From: Mycolicibacterium arabiense
GTDB lineage: Bacteria; Actinomycetota; Actinomycetes; Mycobacteriales; Mycobacteriaceae
Assembly: GCF_010731815.2 (NCBI RefSeq)
Contig: NZ_AP022593.1
Location: forward strand, 2,604,001 to 2,668,000
Length of the DNA stretch: 64,000 bases
Direction of reading: 5' to 3'
Part shown: piece after piece, positions 34,640 to 44,844 of the stretch
How positions within the stretch are numbered: the first letter of the stretch is position 1
Layout: every line of letters begins with the position of its first letter
The notes under the pieces: model-generated
Told to the model about the DNA's origin: nothing
Databases searched by the model: none
Seen by the model: the letters and a program-made list of their open reading frames with translations, nothing else
Made by a program: the position numbers and the translations under genes

Positions 34640-35628
34640 TCCCGTTCGAGTACCACCGCGCCACCAGCGTGCAAGACGCCGTCACCGCCGTCGCCGACCG
34701 GCCCGACGCCGTGTTCCTCGCCGGCGGCACCAACCTCGTCGACCACATGAAACTCGGCATCGCCGAACCCGGACTCGTCGTCGACGTCGGCCACCTGCCC
34801 CTCACCGACGTCGAACGCCTGCCCGACGGCACCCTGCGCATTGGCGCCGACGTCCGCAACAGCGACCTCGCCGCCCACCCGCTGGTCCGCAGCCACTACC
34901 CCGTGCTGGCGCGGGCCCTGCTCTCGGCTGCTTCGGGTCAGCTGCGCAACCTCGCCACCACCGCAGGGAATCTCCTGCAGCGCACCCGCTGCGTCTACTT
35001 CCAGGACCTGACCACCCCCTGCAACAAGCGCACCCCCGGCACCGGCTGCTCGGCCATCGGCGGGTACACCCGCTACCACGCCATCCTCGGCGCCTCCGAG
35101 CAGTGCATCGCGGCCCACCCGTCCGACATGGCCGTCGCGATGGCCGTGCTCGACGCCGACGTCGTCTACGTCGACGCGGACGGCGAACACCGCCTGCCGC
35201 TCAACGACTTTCACCGCCTACCCGGTGACCGGCCCGATGTCGACACCAACCTTCCCAGGGGTGCGCTCATCATCGCCGTCGAGATCCCACCGGCACCCGA
35301 CGGCGCGCGATCCACCTACCGCAAGGTCCGCGACCGCGCCTCCTATGCCTTCGCGGTCACCTCCGTGGCCGCCGAGATCGTCGTCGACGACGGGACCGTC
35401 ACCGGAGCCCGCATCGCGCTCGGCGGCGTGGCCCACAAGCCCTGGCGCGCAACGCGTGCCGAGCAGGCGCTGATCGGCCAGCCCGCCACCGAGGCCTCGT
35501 TCCGCGCGGCCGCCGACGCCGAACTGGCGCAGGCAGAACCGCAGCAGGGCAACGAGTTCAAGGTCGAGCTGACCAAGCGGACCATCGTCGCCACCTTGAC
35601 CACCCTCGCGGAAGGACGGCAGCGATGA
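34636..35628 (+). CDS. molybdenum hydroxylase, FAD subunit with extra Fe-S cluster (PaoB/YagS-like)
   Basis: 330 residues from ATG 34,636, overlapping the previous stop by four bases. FAD-binding text: AVFLAGGTNLVDHMKLGIAE and GQLRNLATTAGNLLQRTRC. Between them and the end lies the insert RCVYFQD...PCNKRTPGTGCSAIGG...EQCIAAHPSD; its four Cys match the additional [4Fe-4S] cluster of the PaoB type. It passes electrons between the small subunit and FAD. Overlaps the large-subunit gene by four bases. Confidence 0.92.
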   Translation: MIPFEYHRATSVQDAVTAVADRPDAVFLAGGTNLVDHMKLGIAEPGLVVDVGHLPLTDVERLPDGTLRIGADVRNSDLAAHPLVRSHYPVLARALLSAASGQLRNLATTAGNLLQRTRCVYFQDLTTPCNKRTPGTGCSAIGGYTRYHAILGASEQCIAAHPSDMAVAMAVLDADVVYVDADGEHRLPLNDFHRLPGDRPDVDTNLPRGALIIAVEIPPAPDGARSTYRKVRDRASYAFAVTSVAAEIVVDDGTVTGARIALGGVAHKPWRATRAEQALIGQPATEASFRAAADAELAQAEPQQGNEFKVELTKRTIVATLTTLAEGRQR

Positions 35629-37730
35629 CCCTCGTCGAACCCCACGCCATCGGCAGCAAGCTCACCCGCCTCGACGGGCCCGCGAAGGTCACCGGCACCG
35701 CGGCCTACGCGTTCGAGTACCAGGTCGACGCCCCGCTGTACCTGCACCCCGTCCAGGCCACCATTGCCAAGGGCACGATCACCGCGATGGACACCTCGGC
35801 AGCCGAAGCGCTCGACGGCGTGCACGCCGTCCTCACCGTGTTCAACGCCCCCGCGCTGGCCGACACCGACGACGGCGACCTCACCGTCCTGCAGGACGAC
35901 CAGGTGCACTATCGCGGGCAGCTCATCGGCGGCGTCATCGCCGACACCGCCGAAACCGCCCGGCAGGCAGCCGCTCTCGTCACCGTCACCTACGACGAGG
36001 CCGACCACGACACCGCGCTGCGCACTGACCATCCCAGCCTCTACGCACCCGAGCAGGTCAACCCCGACTACCCCACCGACACCTCCAAGGGCGACGTCGA
36101 CGCCGCACTCGCCGCGGCCGAGGTCACCGTCGACCAGACCTACACCACCCCGCATGAGCACAACAACCCGATGGAACCGCACGCGACCATCGCCACCTGG
36201 GATCCCGACGGGCCGGCGCTGACGCTGTACGACTCCACCCAGGGCGTCCACGTCGTTCGCAAGACGCTGGCGCAGACGTTCGGTCTCGAGCCCGAGCAGA
36301 TCCGCGTCGTCGCCAAGAACGTCGGCGGCGGGTTCGGCTCCAAGGGTGCACCGCACTCGCACAACGTCCTGGCGGTCATGGCGGCACAACGGGTGCCCGG
36401 CCGTCCGGTCAAGCTGGCGCTCACGCGGCAGCAGATGTTCGCGATGGTCGGCTACCGCACCCCGACCATCCAACACCTGCGGCTCGGCGCGGGCGCCGAC
36501 GGGAGGCTGACGGCGATCAGCCACGAGGTCGTCGAGCAGACAGCCACCGTCAAGGAGTACGCCGAGCAGACCGCCACGCCGACGCGGATGATGTACGCCG
36601 CCGATGCCCGCAAGACGTCGCACCGGCTCGCCGAACTCGATGTCGCCGTTCCTTTTTGGATGCGCGCACCCGGTGAGTGCCCCGGCATGTTCGCCCTCGA
36701 GGTCGCGATGGACGAACTCGCGATCGCGTGCAACCTGGACCCGATCGAGCTGCGCGTGCGCAACGAACCCGACGTCGACCCCGAGACCGGCAACCCGTGG
36801 TCCAACCGTCGGCTCCTCGAGTGCCTGCGCACCGGCGCGGAACGGTTTGGCTGGGACGCACGCGATCCAGAACCGGGCAGCCAGCGCGACGGTGAGTGGC
36901 TGGTCGGCACCGGCGTTGCATCAGCGGTGTATCCCGCGATGGTCATGCCCGGCAACGCCGCTCGCATCGAGTGCGTCGCCCCGGGCCGGTACGCCGTGCA
37001 GATCGGCGCCACCGACATCGGGACCGGCACGTGGACCGCATTGACGCAGATCGCCGCGGACATGCTCGGCTGCGCGACCGACGCCGTCGACCTGCAGATC
37101 GGGGACACCGACCTACCGCCTGCGTCGGTGTCGGGCGGCTCCTCGGGCCTCAGCTCGTGGGGCGCCACCATTCACGCCGCCGTGCAACGCTTTCGAGAGG
37201 ACCACGGCGACGACCCGTCGGTCGGCGCAGCCACCACGGCCGAGCCGCCGGAGAGCGACGCCGACGAGAAGTACGGGATGTACTCGTTCGGCGCGCACTT
37301 CGTCGAGGTGCGGGTCAACCGCTACACCGGCGAAGTCCACGTGTCCCGCATGCTGGGGGTGTTCTCCATCGGCCGGGCGATCAACCCCACGACGCTGCGC
37401 TCACAACTCATCGGCGGCATGACCATGGGCCTGTCCATGGCGCTGCACGAGGAGAGCGTGCGCGACCACCGCTTCGGGCACGTCGTCACCCAGGACCTCG
37501 CGAGCTACCACTTCGCCAGTCACGCCGACGTGCCTGCGCTGGAGGCGATCTGGCTCGACGACGACGCCGACGAGCACGCCAACCCGATGGGCTCGCGCGG
37601 CGCGGGCGAGATCGGCATCGTCGGCTCCGCCGCGGCCGTCGTCAACGCGATCCACCACGCCACCGGCATCCGGGTGCGGGACCTGCCGGTGCACTGCGAT
37701 GCGCTGCTGGAGGGGCTGCCGCTCGGGTGA
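35625..37730 (+). CDS. molybdenum hydroxylase, molybdopterin-binding large subunit (PaoC/YagR-like)
   Basis: 701 residues. N-terminal domain SKLTRLDGPAKVTGTAAYAF, cofactor-binding motifs NVGGGFGSKG and FWMRAPGECPGMFALEVAMD, and the end SRGAGEIGIVGSAAAVVNAI with the Glu that activates the Mo-bound water (GAGEIG). The length fits PaoC-type aldehyde or aromatic substrate oxidoreductases. Only the three structural genes are here; the dedicated maturation factor (PaoD/XdhC type) is not in this window. Substrate not predictable; an aldehyde is the best guess. Confidence 0.92.
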   Translation: MTLVEPHAIGSKLTRLDGPAKVTGTAAYAFEYQVDAPLYLHPVQATIAKGTITAMDTSAAEALDGVHAVLTVFNAPALADTDDGDLTVLQDDQVHYRGQLIGGVIADTAETARQAAALVTVTYDEADHDTALRTDHPSLYAPEQVNPDYPTDTSKGDVDAALAAAEVTVDQTYTTPHEHNNPMEPHATIATWDPDGPALTLYDSTQGVHVVRKTLAQTFGLEPEQIRVVAKNVGGGFGSKGAPHSHNVLAVMAAQRVPGRPVKLALTRQQMFAMVGYRTPTIQHLRLGAGADGRLTAISHEVVEQTATVKEYAEQTATPTRMMYAADARKTSHRLAELDVAVPFWMRAPGECPGMFALEVAMDELAIACNLDPIELRVRNEPDVDPETGNPWSNRRLLECLRTGAERFGWDARDPEPGSQRDGEWLVGTGVASAVYPAMVMPGNAARIECVAPGRYAVQIGATDIGTGTWTALTQIAADMLGCATDAVDLQIGDTDLPPASVSGGSSGLSSWGATIHAAVQRFREDHGDDPSVGAATTAEPPESDADEKYGMYSFGAHFVEVRVNRYTGEVHVSRMLGVFSIGRAINPTTLRSQLIGGMTMGLSMALHEESVRDHRFGHVVTQDLASYHFASHADVPALEAIWLDDDADEHANPMGSRGAGEIGIVGSAAAVVNAIHHATGIRVRDLPVHCDALLEGLPLG

Positions 37731-37868
37731 CGTGCGGTCGTCGCGCACCATGGGTGCATGGGGAGCCTGCTCGAGGGGACGGCCCGGCACTGGGCGACAG
37801 GCGACGCTGGACGTTCTGTTCGTCTTACGACCCAGGACCTCGGGGCATCTGACATTCGGCCTGGGCCC

Positions 37869-37884
37869 GTCATCACATGATGAC
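37869..37884. promoter_or_regulatory. perfect inverted repeat upstream of the aldo/keto reductase
   Basis: GTCATCA-CA-TGATGAC is a perfect seven-base inverted repeat in the 292-base gap between the molybdenum hydroxylase operon and the reductase. Size and symmetry fit a dimeric regulator site. The remainder of this gap shows nothing else I can name. Confidence 0.4.
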
Positions 37885-38022
37885 AACCCGGGGAATTGAG
37901 TCCTAACGCAGCATGCGCGGCGACACCCATCTGGCCTTCCACTCGTGCGTGCCGCAAGCATGGACAGTCGCGCACACCGGTGCCACGCTCGAAGTGGACC
38001 GAACCCGACGAAACGGAGCACC

Positions 38023-38892
38023 ATGACAGACGCAACCAGCGCGGCGGCAGCCGGGACCATCACCATCGGCGACCTCACTGTGAACCGACTTGGCTTCGGG
38101 TCGATGCGGCTCACCGGCAAGGGCGTCTGGGGCCCGCCCGACGATCATGATGAATCCATCCGCGTCCTGCGTCGCGCCGTCGAACTGGGCGTCAACTTCA
38201 TCGACACCGCCGACTCCTACGGTCCCTATGTCGCCGAGGAGTTGATCCGGGAAGCGCTGCATCCCTACGCCGACGACGTCGTCATCGCGACCAAGGCCGG
38301 GCTGTTGCGCACCGGGCCGGACGTCTGGGTGCCGCTCGGCAACCCCAGCTACCTACGCCAGGAGGTCGAAATGAGCCTCCGGCGGCTCGGCGTCGACCAC
38401 ATCGACCTGCATCAGCTGCACCGCATCGACCCGAACTTCCCGCTCGAGGACCAGGTCGGCGAACTCGCGAAGTTGCAGCAGGAGGGCAAGATCCGACACA
38501 TCGGACTCTCCGAGGTCGACGTCGACCAACTCACGGCCGCGCAGAAGGTCGCGCCGATCGTCTCGGTGCAGAACCTCTACAACCTGACCACCCGCACCGC
38601 CGAACCGCTGCTCGACGAAGCCGAGAAGCAGGGCATCGCCTTCATCCCATGGTTCCCCTTGGCGGCCGGCCCGCTCGCCGAAGCCGACGGTCCACTGGGC
38701 TCTCTGGCTTCCGACCACGGGGCCAGCCCGTCGCAGCTCGCGCTGGCCTGGCTGCTCAAGCGCTCGCCGGTGATCGTGCCGATCCCCGGGACCTCGCGGG
38801 TCGACCACCTCGAACCGAACGTCGCGGCCGCCGGGATCGAACTCAGCGACGAGGAGTTCAGCGCCATCGACGCCGCGACCTCCGGTTCGTGA
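38023..38892 (+). CDS. aldo/keto reductase family oxidoreductase
   Basis: 289 residues from ATG 38,023 with GGAG six bases before. The (beta/alpha)8 signatures are clear: [12 protein letters not shown] with catalytic Asp and Tyr, [10 protein letters not shown] with Lys, LHQLHRIDP in the position of the usual catalytic His, and the NADPH-binding end [17 protein letters not shown]. Reduces an aldehyde or ketone with NADPH. It ends in a strong bidirectional hairpin shared with the convergent secreted-protein gene. Confidence 0.9.
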   Translation: MTDATSAAAAGTITIGDLTVNRLGFGSMRLTGKGVWGPPDDHDESIRVLRRAVELGVNFIDTADSYGPYVAEELIREALHPYADDVVIATKAGLLRTGPDVWVPLGNPSYLRQEVEMSLRRLGVDHIDLHQLHRIDPNFPLEDQVGELAKLQQEGKIRHIGLSEVDVDQLTAAQKVAPIVSVQNLYNLTTRTAEPLLDEAEKQGIAFIPWFPLAAGPLAEADGPLGSLASDHGASPSQLALAWLLKRSPVIVPIPGTSRVDHLEPNVAAAGIELSDEEFSAIDAATSGS

Positions 38893-38922
38893 GCCTGTAG
38901 CCCGCGCACGCCACTGAAACGA

Positions 38923-38956
38923 AGCAGCCGCCTCGCATGATTGCGAGGCGGCTGCT
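38923..38956. terminator. bidirectional hairpin terminator
   Basis: A 15-base perfect stem (AGCAGCCGCCTCGCA and its complement) closes on a four-base loop TGAT, between the stop at 38,892 and the stop at 38,963 of the opposite gene. Such a strong symmetric hairpin between converging genes most likely ends both transcripts. Confidence 0.8.
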
Positions 38957-38962
38957 CATCCC

Positions 38963-39607
38963 TCAGATGCTGAAGATCGGGATCCAGATCCCGAAGAAAT
39001 AGAAGCCCCAGCCGTTGAAGCCCGGGTTCCAGATCGGCGTCTGGTCGTAACCCCAGTAGTTGATGGGGCCGTAGTTCCAGTACCCGCCGGGAGGCGGAAG
39101 CGGCCGATCCCAGTTGAACCGCGGCGGTGCTCCCCAGCCCCACGGTGCGGGCCCGCCGCCCCAGGGGGCGTCGCGCCAGCCGCTGAACGCATTCGGGGGT
39201 CGTGGTCCCCAGTCGCGGCCATCCGGCCCGCGGGTGTTCTCGGGCCCGCGACCCTCGCCCGGCCCGCCCGGTCCACGGACGTCACCCGGTCCGCCCGGTC
39301 CACCCGGACCACGGACGTCACCCGGTCCGCCCGGCCCACCTGGGCCGCGGTCACCGCCGGGTCCGTTGCCAGGGCCGCCCGGCCCACGGAAGTCGCCAGG
39401 CCCGCCAGGTCCACCTGGCCCTCGGGGGCCCTGTGGACCACCGCCACCACCAGGTCCGCCCGGCCCGGGTCCTCCTGCGCAGACGGGAGGTTGGCACCCG
39501 CCACCGCCGCCGGGCGCCGCGAGCGCGACCCCCGAGCTGCCGGCGATCGAAGCCAGCCCCATTCCGCCTGCGAGGGCAACGCCTGCAACGGCTTTCTTGA
39601 GATTCAT
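38963..39607 (-). CDS. secreted Gly/Pro-rich protein with collagen-like repeats
   Basis: 214 residues from ATG 39,607 behind AGGGAG. Residues 1-31 form a Sec signal peptide ([20 protein letters not shown], cleavage near ALAA). Residues 33-125 consist of [17 protein letters not shown] and similar repeats; the DNA repeats too. The C-terminal 80 residues are rich in Trp, Tyr, Phe and Pro ([30 protein letters not shown]). Probably a cell-wall-surface or exported protein; comparable mycobacterial secreted proteins have this aromatic tail. No enzyme domain. Confidence 0.75.
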   Translation of the reverse strand: MNLKKAVAGVALAGGMGLASIAGSSGVALAAPGGGGGCQPPVCAGGPGPGGPGGGGGPQGPRGPGGPGGPGDFRGPGGPGNGPGGDRGPGGPGGPGDVRGPGGPGGPGDVRGPGGPGEGRGPENTRGPDGRDWGPRPPNAFSGWRDAPWGGGPAPWGWGAPPRFNWDRPLPPPGGYWNYGPINYWGYDQTPIWNPGFNGWGFYFFGIWIPIFSI

Positions 39608-39978
39608 GGTTACTGCTCCCTAGTCCGGAGTGGTTGCTCCGAGTCACCCCGACCCATTCCAACGACGTGATACATGGATGAATAATTCCTGCGCCGGCTG
39701 CGCGCCTGCTGTGTCGCGGCGGTCGACGCACTCCCTGCCGGCCCCCGAGACCCCGGTGCGCACGACGCATCGCTATGACATGGGTCACCGCAGCGCACTA
39801 GCTCCGCGAGCCAAAACACCGCTGTTGCAGGCGTTTCGACCTCTCCGCATCCTCGCGACCCGACTCCTGACAGCCAACTCACAGGAATGCATAGGCTTCC
39901 TATCTTAGTTTCGGACAGTGGGCACCCCGTGGTGTCCGCGGACGTGAACTGAATACCGATTTGTCAGAGGAGACGTAC
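39608..39978. other. divergent intergenic region between secreted protein and car genes
   Basis: 371 bases without a convincing gene. A short A+T-rich stretch (around 39,672-39,690) may hold the promoter of the minus-strand gene. Before car are ATAGG-CTT-CCTAT (39,891-39,903) and the palindrome GTCCGCGGAC (39,934-39,943), possible operator or promoter parts; AGAGGAGA precedes the car ATG. Confidence 0.45.
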
Positions 39979-42900
39979 ATGGCCACTCCCGCCACCGCTC
40001 GCGAAGCCCGCCGTCAGGAACGCTTCGAGCGATTGACCTCTGGCGACGCCCAACTGATCGCCGCCAGGCCCGACCCTGTGATCACCGAGGCACTGCAGCG
40101 CCCCGGCGTGACGCTCGCCGACGCCATCCGCACCGTCATGAACGGCTACGCCGACCGCCCCGCCCTCGGCCAGCGCGCCGTCGAATTCGTGCAGGACGCA
40201 GACGGCCGTACCGTCGCCGAGTACCAGCCCCGCTTCGACACCATCACCTACGGCGAGACGTGGTCGCGCATCCGAGCCCTCGCCGACTCCCTCTCCAACG
40301 ATCCCGTACAGCCCGGCGACCGCGTCGCCACACTCGGCTTCACCAGCGCCGACTACGTCGTCGTCGACGCGGCGCTCTCACTCTCCGGCGCCGTCGCCGT
40401 CCCGCTGCAGACCAGCGCCCCCGTCTCCCAGCTGCATCCCATCCTGGTCGAGACCGAGCCCGTCGCCATCCTGTCCAGCGTCGACCACCTCGCCGACGCC
40501 GTCGAACTCGCGCTCACCGCGCACGCGCCCCAGCGACTCATCGTGTTCGACTACCACCCGCAAATCGATGACCACCGCGAGGCGTTCGAAAACGCCGCCA
40601 CCCGGCTGGCGGAGAAGGACGTCACCGTCGAGGCACTCGACGACGTCATCGCCGCCGGACCGGAGCACGGAGCCGGGCCCGAACTCGTGCGCGGTCACGA
40701 CGACGACCTGCGACTGCTGATCTATACCTCCGGCAGCACCGGAACGCCCAAGGGCGCCATGTACACCGACCGCCTCATGGCCAACTGCTGGCGCGGCTGG
40801 TTCGGCCCCGACTGGGACACCGAGGGCAAGCTGCCCGCGATCACGTTCAACTTCATGCCGATCAGCCACGTCATGGGCCGCGTCATCCTGTACTCGACGC
40901 TCGGCGCAGGCGGCACCGCCTACTTCGCCGCGAAGAGCGACCTGTCCACCCTGCTCGACGACCTCGCGTTGGTGCGCCCCACCAAGCTCGACCTGGTCCC
41001 CCGCATCTGGGAGATGCTGTTCCAGGAAATCCAGAGCCAGGTCGACAAGCGCGTCGCCGACGGCGCCGACCGCGACGAGGTCGAGCAGGAGATTCTCGCC
41101 GAACAGCGCGTGAACATGTTTGGCGGACGGCAGTTCTCGGCGATGACGGGCTCCGCGCCCATCTCGCCCGAGCTGCGGGCCTGGGCCGAGGACTTCATGG
41201 ACCTGCACCTCATCAACGGCTACGGCTCCACCGAAGACGGCGTGGTGCTGGTCGACGACACGCTGCGGCGCCCGCCAGTGCTCGACTACAAGCTCGTCGA
41301 CGTGCCCGAGCTTGGCTACTTCGCCACCGACCGGCCCTACCCGCGCGGCGAGTTGTACGTCAAGTCAACCGATCTCATCCCCGGGTACTACCGGCGACCC
41401 GAGATCACCGCTGAACTCTTCGACGCCGACGGCTGGTACCACACCGGCGACGTGATGGCCGAGACCGGACCCGACCAGCTCGTCTACGTCGACCGCCGCA
41501 ACAATGTCCTCAAGCTCTCCCAGGGCGAGTTCGTCACCGTCTCCAAGCTCGAGGCAGCCTACGGCGGTCACCCGTCCATCCGGCAGATCTTCGTGTACGG
41601 CAACAGCGCCCGATCCTACGTGCTCGCCGTGATCGTCCCCACCGACGACGCACTGGCATCCGTCGGCGGCGACACCGACGCAGTCAAGCCGCTGCTGAGC
41701 GAGGCGCTGCAGACCGTCGCCCGCGACGCCGGCCTGCAGTCCTTCGAGATCCCCCGCGACTTCCTGGTCGAGACCACGCCGTTCACGCTCGAGAACGGCC
41801 TGCTTACCGGCATCCGCAAGCTGGCCCGCCCGCAACTCAAGGCACGCTACGGGCCCGAACTCGAGCAGCTGTACGTCGACCTCGTCGACGGGCAGGCCGA
41901 CGTACTGCGCGAACTGCGGCAGCACGGCGCAGACCGGCCCGTGCTGGAGACGGTCGGCCGGGCGGCGGGTGCGTTGCTCGGTGCTGCGGCCACCGACGTC
42001 TCCCCCGACCTGCAGTTCACGGAGCTGGGCGGAGACTCGTTGTCGGCGTTGACGTTCGCCAACCTGCTGCACGACATCTTCGACGTCGACGTCCCCGTCG
42101 GCGTGATCGTCAGCCCAGCCAGCGACCTCGCGGCCATCGCCGCCTACGTCGAGGCACAGCGCAGCGGCGGATCGAAGCGACCGACGTACGACGCCGTACA
42201 CGGCCGCGACGCGACCGACGTGCATGCGAGCGACCTCACCCTGGACGAGTTCATCGACGAGGCCACCCTCGCCGCCGCACCGTCGCTGCCCGGTCCGGCC
42301 CGCGAGGTGCGCACGGTGCTGCTGACCGGTGCGACGGGCTTCCTCGGCAGGTACCTCGCGCTCGAGTGGTTGGAGCGGATGAGCCTGGTCGACGGCAAGG
42401 TCATCGCACTGGTCCGCGCCAAGGACGACGACGCCGCACGCGCCCGGCTCGACGCGACCTTCAACAGCGGAGACCCGCAGTTGCTGGCCCATTATCGCGA
42501 CCTCGCCGCCGACCACCTCGAGGTGCTCGCCGGCGACAAGGGTGAGGCGAACCTCGGCCTCGCGCAGCAGGATTGGCAGCGACTGGCCGACACCGTCGAC
42601 CTCATCGTCGACCCCGCCGCCCTGGTCAACCACGTCCTGCCCTACAGCCAGCTGTTTGGGCCGAACGTCGTCGGCACCGCCGAGCTGATCCGCATCGCGC
42701 TGACCACCAGGATCAAGCCGTTCGCCTACGTCTCGACCATCGGCGTCGGCGACGGCATCACGCCTGGTCAGTTCGTCGAGGAGACCGACATCCGGCAGAT
42801 GAGCGCCACCCGCAAGGTCGACGAGACCTACGCCAACGGCTACGGCAACAGCAAGTGGGGCGGCGAGGTCCTGCTGCGCGAGGCCCACGACCTCGCGGGC

Positions 42901-43503
42901 CTGCCGGTGTCGGTGTTCCGCTGCGACATGATCATGGCCGACACCACCTACGCCGGGCAGCTCAACGTGCCGGACATGTTCACCCGCATGATGCTCTCGC
43001 TGGTCGCCACCGGCATCGCGCCCGATTCGTTCTACGAGCTGGACGAGGGAGGCAGCCGCCAGCGGTCCCACTTCGACGGCCTGCCAGTCGAGTTCATCGC
43101 CGAGGCGATCTCCACGCTGGGTGTTGCGGTCCAGGACGGCTACGAGACCTACCACGTGATGAACCCGTACGACGACGGCATCAGCATGGACACCTTCGTC
43201 GACTGGCTCGTCGAGGCGGGTTACCCGATCACGCGGGTGGTCGGTGGGTACGCGGCGTGGCTCGAGCGATTCGAGACGGCGCTGCGCGCGCTCCCGGAGA
43301 AGCAGCGGCAGGCGTCGCTGATCCCACTGCTGCACAACTACCAGCACCCTGCTGTGCCGATCAACGGGTCACTCGCGCCGGCCGATCACTTCCGCGCGGC
43401 CGTGCAGGACGCCAAGATCGGGCCGGACAAGGACATCCCGCACCTGTCCGCGCCGGTGATCGCCAAGTACGCGACCGATCTGGAGCTGCTCGGGCTGCTG
43501 TGA
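39979..43503 (+). CDS. car: carboxylic acid reductase
   Basis: 1174 residues from ATG 39,979, the typical length of mycobacterial and nocardial enzymes. Adenylation domain with [17 protein letters not shown] near 248 and [13 protein letters not shown]; carrier domain with the phosphopantetheine Ser687 in LGGDSLSAL; reductase domain with [14 protein letters not shown] near 782 and the Tyr955-x3-Lys959 pair in NGYGNSKWG. It activates carboxylic acids with ATP, loads them as thioester and reduces them to aldehydes with NADPH. It needs a phosphopantetheinyl transferase, not present in this window. Upstream TTG 39,961 is a less likely start. Monocistronic. Confidence 0.96.
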   Translation: MATPATAREARRQERFERLTSGDAQLIAARPDPVITEALQRPGVTLADAIRTVMNGYADRPALGQRAVEFVQDADGRTVAEYQPRFDTITYGETWSRIRALADSLSNDPVQPGDRVATLGFTSADYVVVDAALSLSGAVAVPLQTSAPVSQLHPILVETEPVAILSSVDHLADAVELALTAHAPQRLIVFDYHPQIDDHREAFENAATRLAEKDVTVEALDDVIAAGPEHGAGPELVRGHDDDLRLLIYTSGSTGTPKGAMYTDRLMANCWRGWFGPDWDTEGKLPAITFNFMPISHVMGRVILYSTLGAGGTAYFAAKSDLSTLLDDLALVRPTKLDLVPRIWEMLFQEIQSQVDKRVADGADRDEVEQEILAEQRVNMFGGRQFSAMTGSAPISPELRAWAEDFMDLHLINGYGSTEDGVVLVDDTLRRPPVLDYKLVDVPELGYFATDRPYPRGELYVKSTDLIPGYYRRPEITAELFDADGWYHTGDVMAETGPDQLVYVDRRNNVLKLSQGEFVTVSKLEAAYGGHPSIRQIFVYGNSARSYVLAVIVPTDDALASVGGDTDAVKPLLSEALQTVARDAGLQSFEIPRDFLVETTPFTLENGLLTGIRKLARPQLKARYGPELEQLYVDLVDGQADVLRELRQHGADRPVLETVGRAAGALLGAAATDVSPDLQFTELGGDSLSALTFANLLHDIFDVDVPVGVIVSPASDLAAIAAYVEAQRSGGSKRPTYDAVHGRDATDVHASDLTLDEFIDEATLAAAPSLPGPAREVRTVLLTGATGFLGRYLALEWLERMSLVDGKVIALVRAKDDDAARARLDATFNSGDPQLLAHYRDLAADHLEVLAGDKGEANLGLAQQDWQRLADTVDLIVDPAALVNHVLPYSQLFGPNVVGTAELIRIALTTRIKPFAYVSTIGVGDGITPGQFVEETDIRQMSATRKVDETYANGYGNSKWGGEVLLREAHDLAGLPVSVFRCDMIMADTTYAGQLNVPDMFTRMMLSLVATGIAPDSFYELDEGGSRQRSHFDGLPVEFIAEAISTLGVAVQDGYETYHVMNPYDDGISMDTFVDWLVEAGYPITRVVGGYAAWLERFETALRALPEKQRQASLIPLLHNYQHPAVPINGSLAPADHFRAAVQDAKIGPDKDIPHLSAPVIAKYATDLELLGLL

Positions 43504-43563
43504 CCTCTTAGGTGGAGAACGCAAGATAGTCCACCGAGCGAGGCCTGGGTCGAAGTCGTCCGC

Positions 43564-43579
43564 GTGACGGGCCCGTCAC
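43564..43579. promoter_or_regulatory. perfect 16-base palindrome after car
   Basis: GTGACGGG-CCCGTCAC, 61 bases after the car stop and just before the 24-base tandem repeats. It could be a regulator site for the following gene; without a loop it is a poor terminator. Confidence 0.35.
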
Positions 43580-43587
43580 CTATCATC

Positions 43588-43659
43588 GGTCGATGCTGAT
43601 CCGGGGGGATCGGTCGACGCTGATCCGGGGGGATCGGTCGACGCTGATCCGGGGGGATG
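43588..43659 (+). repeat. three tandem copies of a 24-base unit
   Basis: The unit contains GGTCGACGCTGATCC followed by GGGGGGAT and C or G. Three head-to-tail copies; the first differs by one base (GATG for GACG), the third by its last base. They lie in the leader of the GGDEF-like gene, about 40 bases before GTG 43,699. Copy number may vary between strains and change spacing or bind a regulator. Confidence 0.85.
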
Positions 43660-43698
43660 GGCTGACATGAGCGACTGTTCGTGTGAGCGGGGGCCGTC

Positions 43699-44844
43699 GT
43701 GCCACGTGCAAGGCAGGTTGGTGTTGCGTTGACCGCGCCACTCGGGCCCGACCACTACTACCGACTGACCGCAGAACTCGCGGCCAACGATCTGTGCCGG
43801 CCGGTGTGCCGCGCCATCGCGGCAACCACATTGATCTTGGGCATCATCCCGCTCGGGCTGGTCTCGAGTTCTGCCGGGCCGCAGGGTTTTTGGGGTCGTG
43901 GACTGGCCGTCGTCGTGGCGGTGACGTGTGTCGTCATGACCGTCCCGTGGCTTGGGCATCGCTGGCCCTCGCGCCGGGTGACGCTCGCCTTCGTCGTTGT
44001 CAGCGCCTCGTGCATAGCAACGGATTGCCTCATCACGGCGCAGCCCATGCTCGGGCTGCTAGGAGCGGTCACCTTCGCGGTGCTGTCAGCGTTCACCGTC
44101 ATGTTCCACGGCGCGAAGACGTTGGTGATCCCCTGGACGATCGGAGCGGCGACTTTGGCCGTCCTGGGGTTGCGCATTGCCCAGACCGACGTCGTACTTG
44201 CCGTCGGCGGCGTGCTGCTGATCGTCATGCTCACTGCGTTCGTGGCTTCGGCGTGCTCGGTTGCGCTTCGCCTGATCGACATCCGGAACGACCGCGCCGG
44301 CGGATTGGATCAGGTCACCGGCCTGCTCAACCGCAGCGGTTTCGACGAGCGCCTCGCTGCCCTGATCGGCTCCCGCACCCGCGGCGACGACCGCTTCCTC
44401 GCCGTCATCGTGATCGATCTCGACGGCTTCGGGCTGCACGAGGCCATGGCGGGCGAGGCGGCTGCCATCCGCGCCCGCGTCTGCGTCGGCGCACGGCTCC
44501 GCGAGGCCATCCGCCGCGACACGCTGCTCGCGCACGTCGGCGACACCGGGTTCCTCGTTGCCGAGGTCTTCACCTCGCCGAACCCGTCACCGCTGGCCGA
44601 ACGTCTACGGAGTGCCGTGGCCACGGCGCCCTACCGTCTGACGGCCAGCATCGGCGCTCTGATCACGCCCCTACGCGCGCTCGTCGACGCCCCAGCGACA
44701 GCCGTCATCGACGAACTCGTCGCCGTGGCCACCGCCCAGATGGCCGATGCCCGGCGCTCGGGCGGCGACCAGATCCGGGTGAGCCACTGTCCCCGCCTTG
44801 CCGTTCTGACCCCAAGTGATGGCGGCGATGAACCCACTGCGTGA
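43699..44844 (+). CDS. membrane protein with degenerate GGDEF domain
   Basis: 381 residues from GTG 43,699. Residues about 35-195 contain five to six membrane helices (LILGIIPLGLVSS, LAVVVAVTCVVMTVP, LGLLGAVTFAVLSAFTVMF, VVLAVGGVLLIVMLTAFVA). Then a GGDEF-type fold begins as usual (DQVTGLLNRSGFDERLAALI, FLAVIVIDLDGFGLHEAMAG), but the active-site loop reads HVGDTGFLVAE instead of RxGGDEFxxL, so diguanylate cyclase activity is unlikely. Possibly a GTP or c-di-GMP sensor. Its end overlaps the ANTAR gene, so both are probably made together. Confidence 0.8.
   Translation: MPRARQVGVALTAPLGPDHYYRLTAELAANDLCRPVCRAIAATTLILGIIPLGLVSSSAGPQGFWGRGLAVVVAVTCVVMTVPWLGHRWPSRRVTLAFVVVSASCIATDCLITAQPMLGLLGAVTFAVLSAFTVMFHGAKTLVIPWTIGAATLAVLGLRIAQTDVVLAVGGVLLIVMLTAFVASACSVALRLIDIRNDRAGGLDQVTGLLNRSGFDERLAALIGSRTRGDDRFLAVIVIDLDGFGLHEAMAGEAAAIRARVCVGARLREAIRRDTLLAHVGDTGFLVAEVFTSPNPSPLAERLRSAVATAPYRLTASIGALITPLRALVDAPATAVIDELVAVATAQMADARRSGGDQIRVSHCPRLAVLTPSDGGDEPTA

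Noticed and set aside
39114..39623. plus-strand Pro/Gly-rich frame opposite the secreted protein gene
   Set aside because: Antisense reading of the GGP repeats; no ribosome binding site and no signal peptide.
41365..43347. 660-codon minus-strand frame inside car
   Set aside because: It is the Val/Gly/Asp-rich antisense shadow typical of GC-rich coding sequence; car itself is complete on the plus strand.
43588..43659. possible CRISPR array
   Set aside because: Units are contiguous 24-base tandem copies with no unique spacers and no cas genes nearby.
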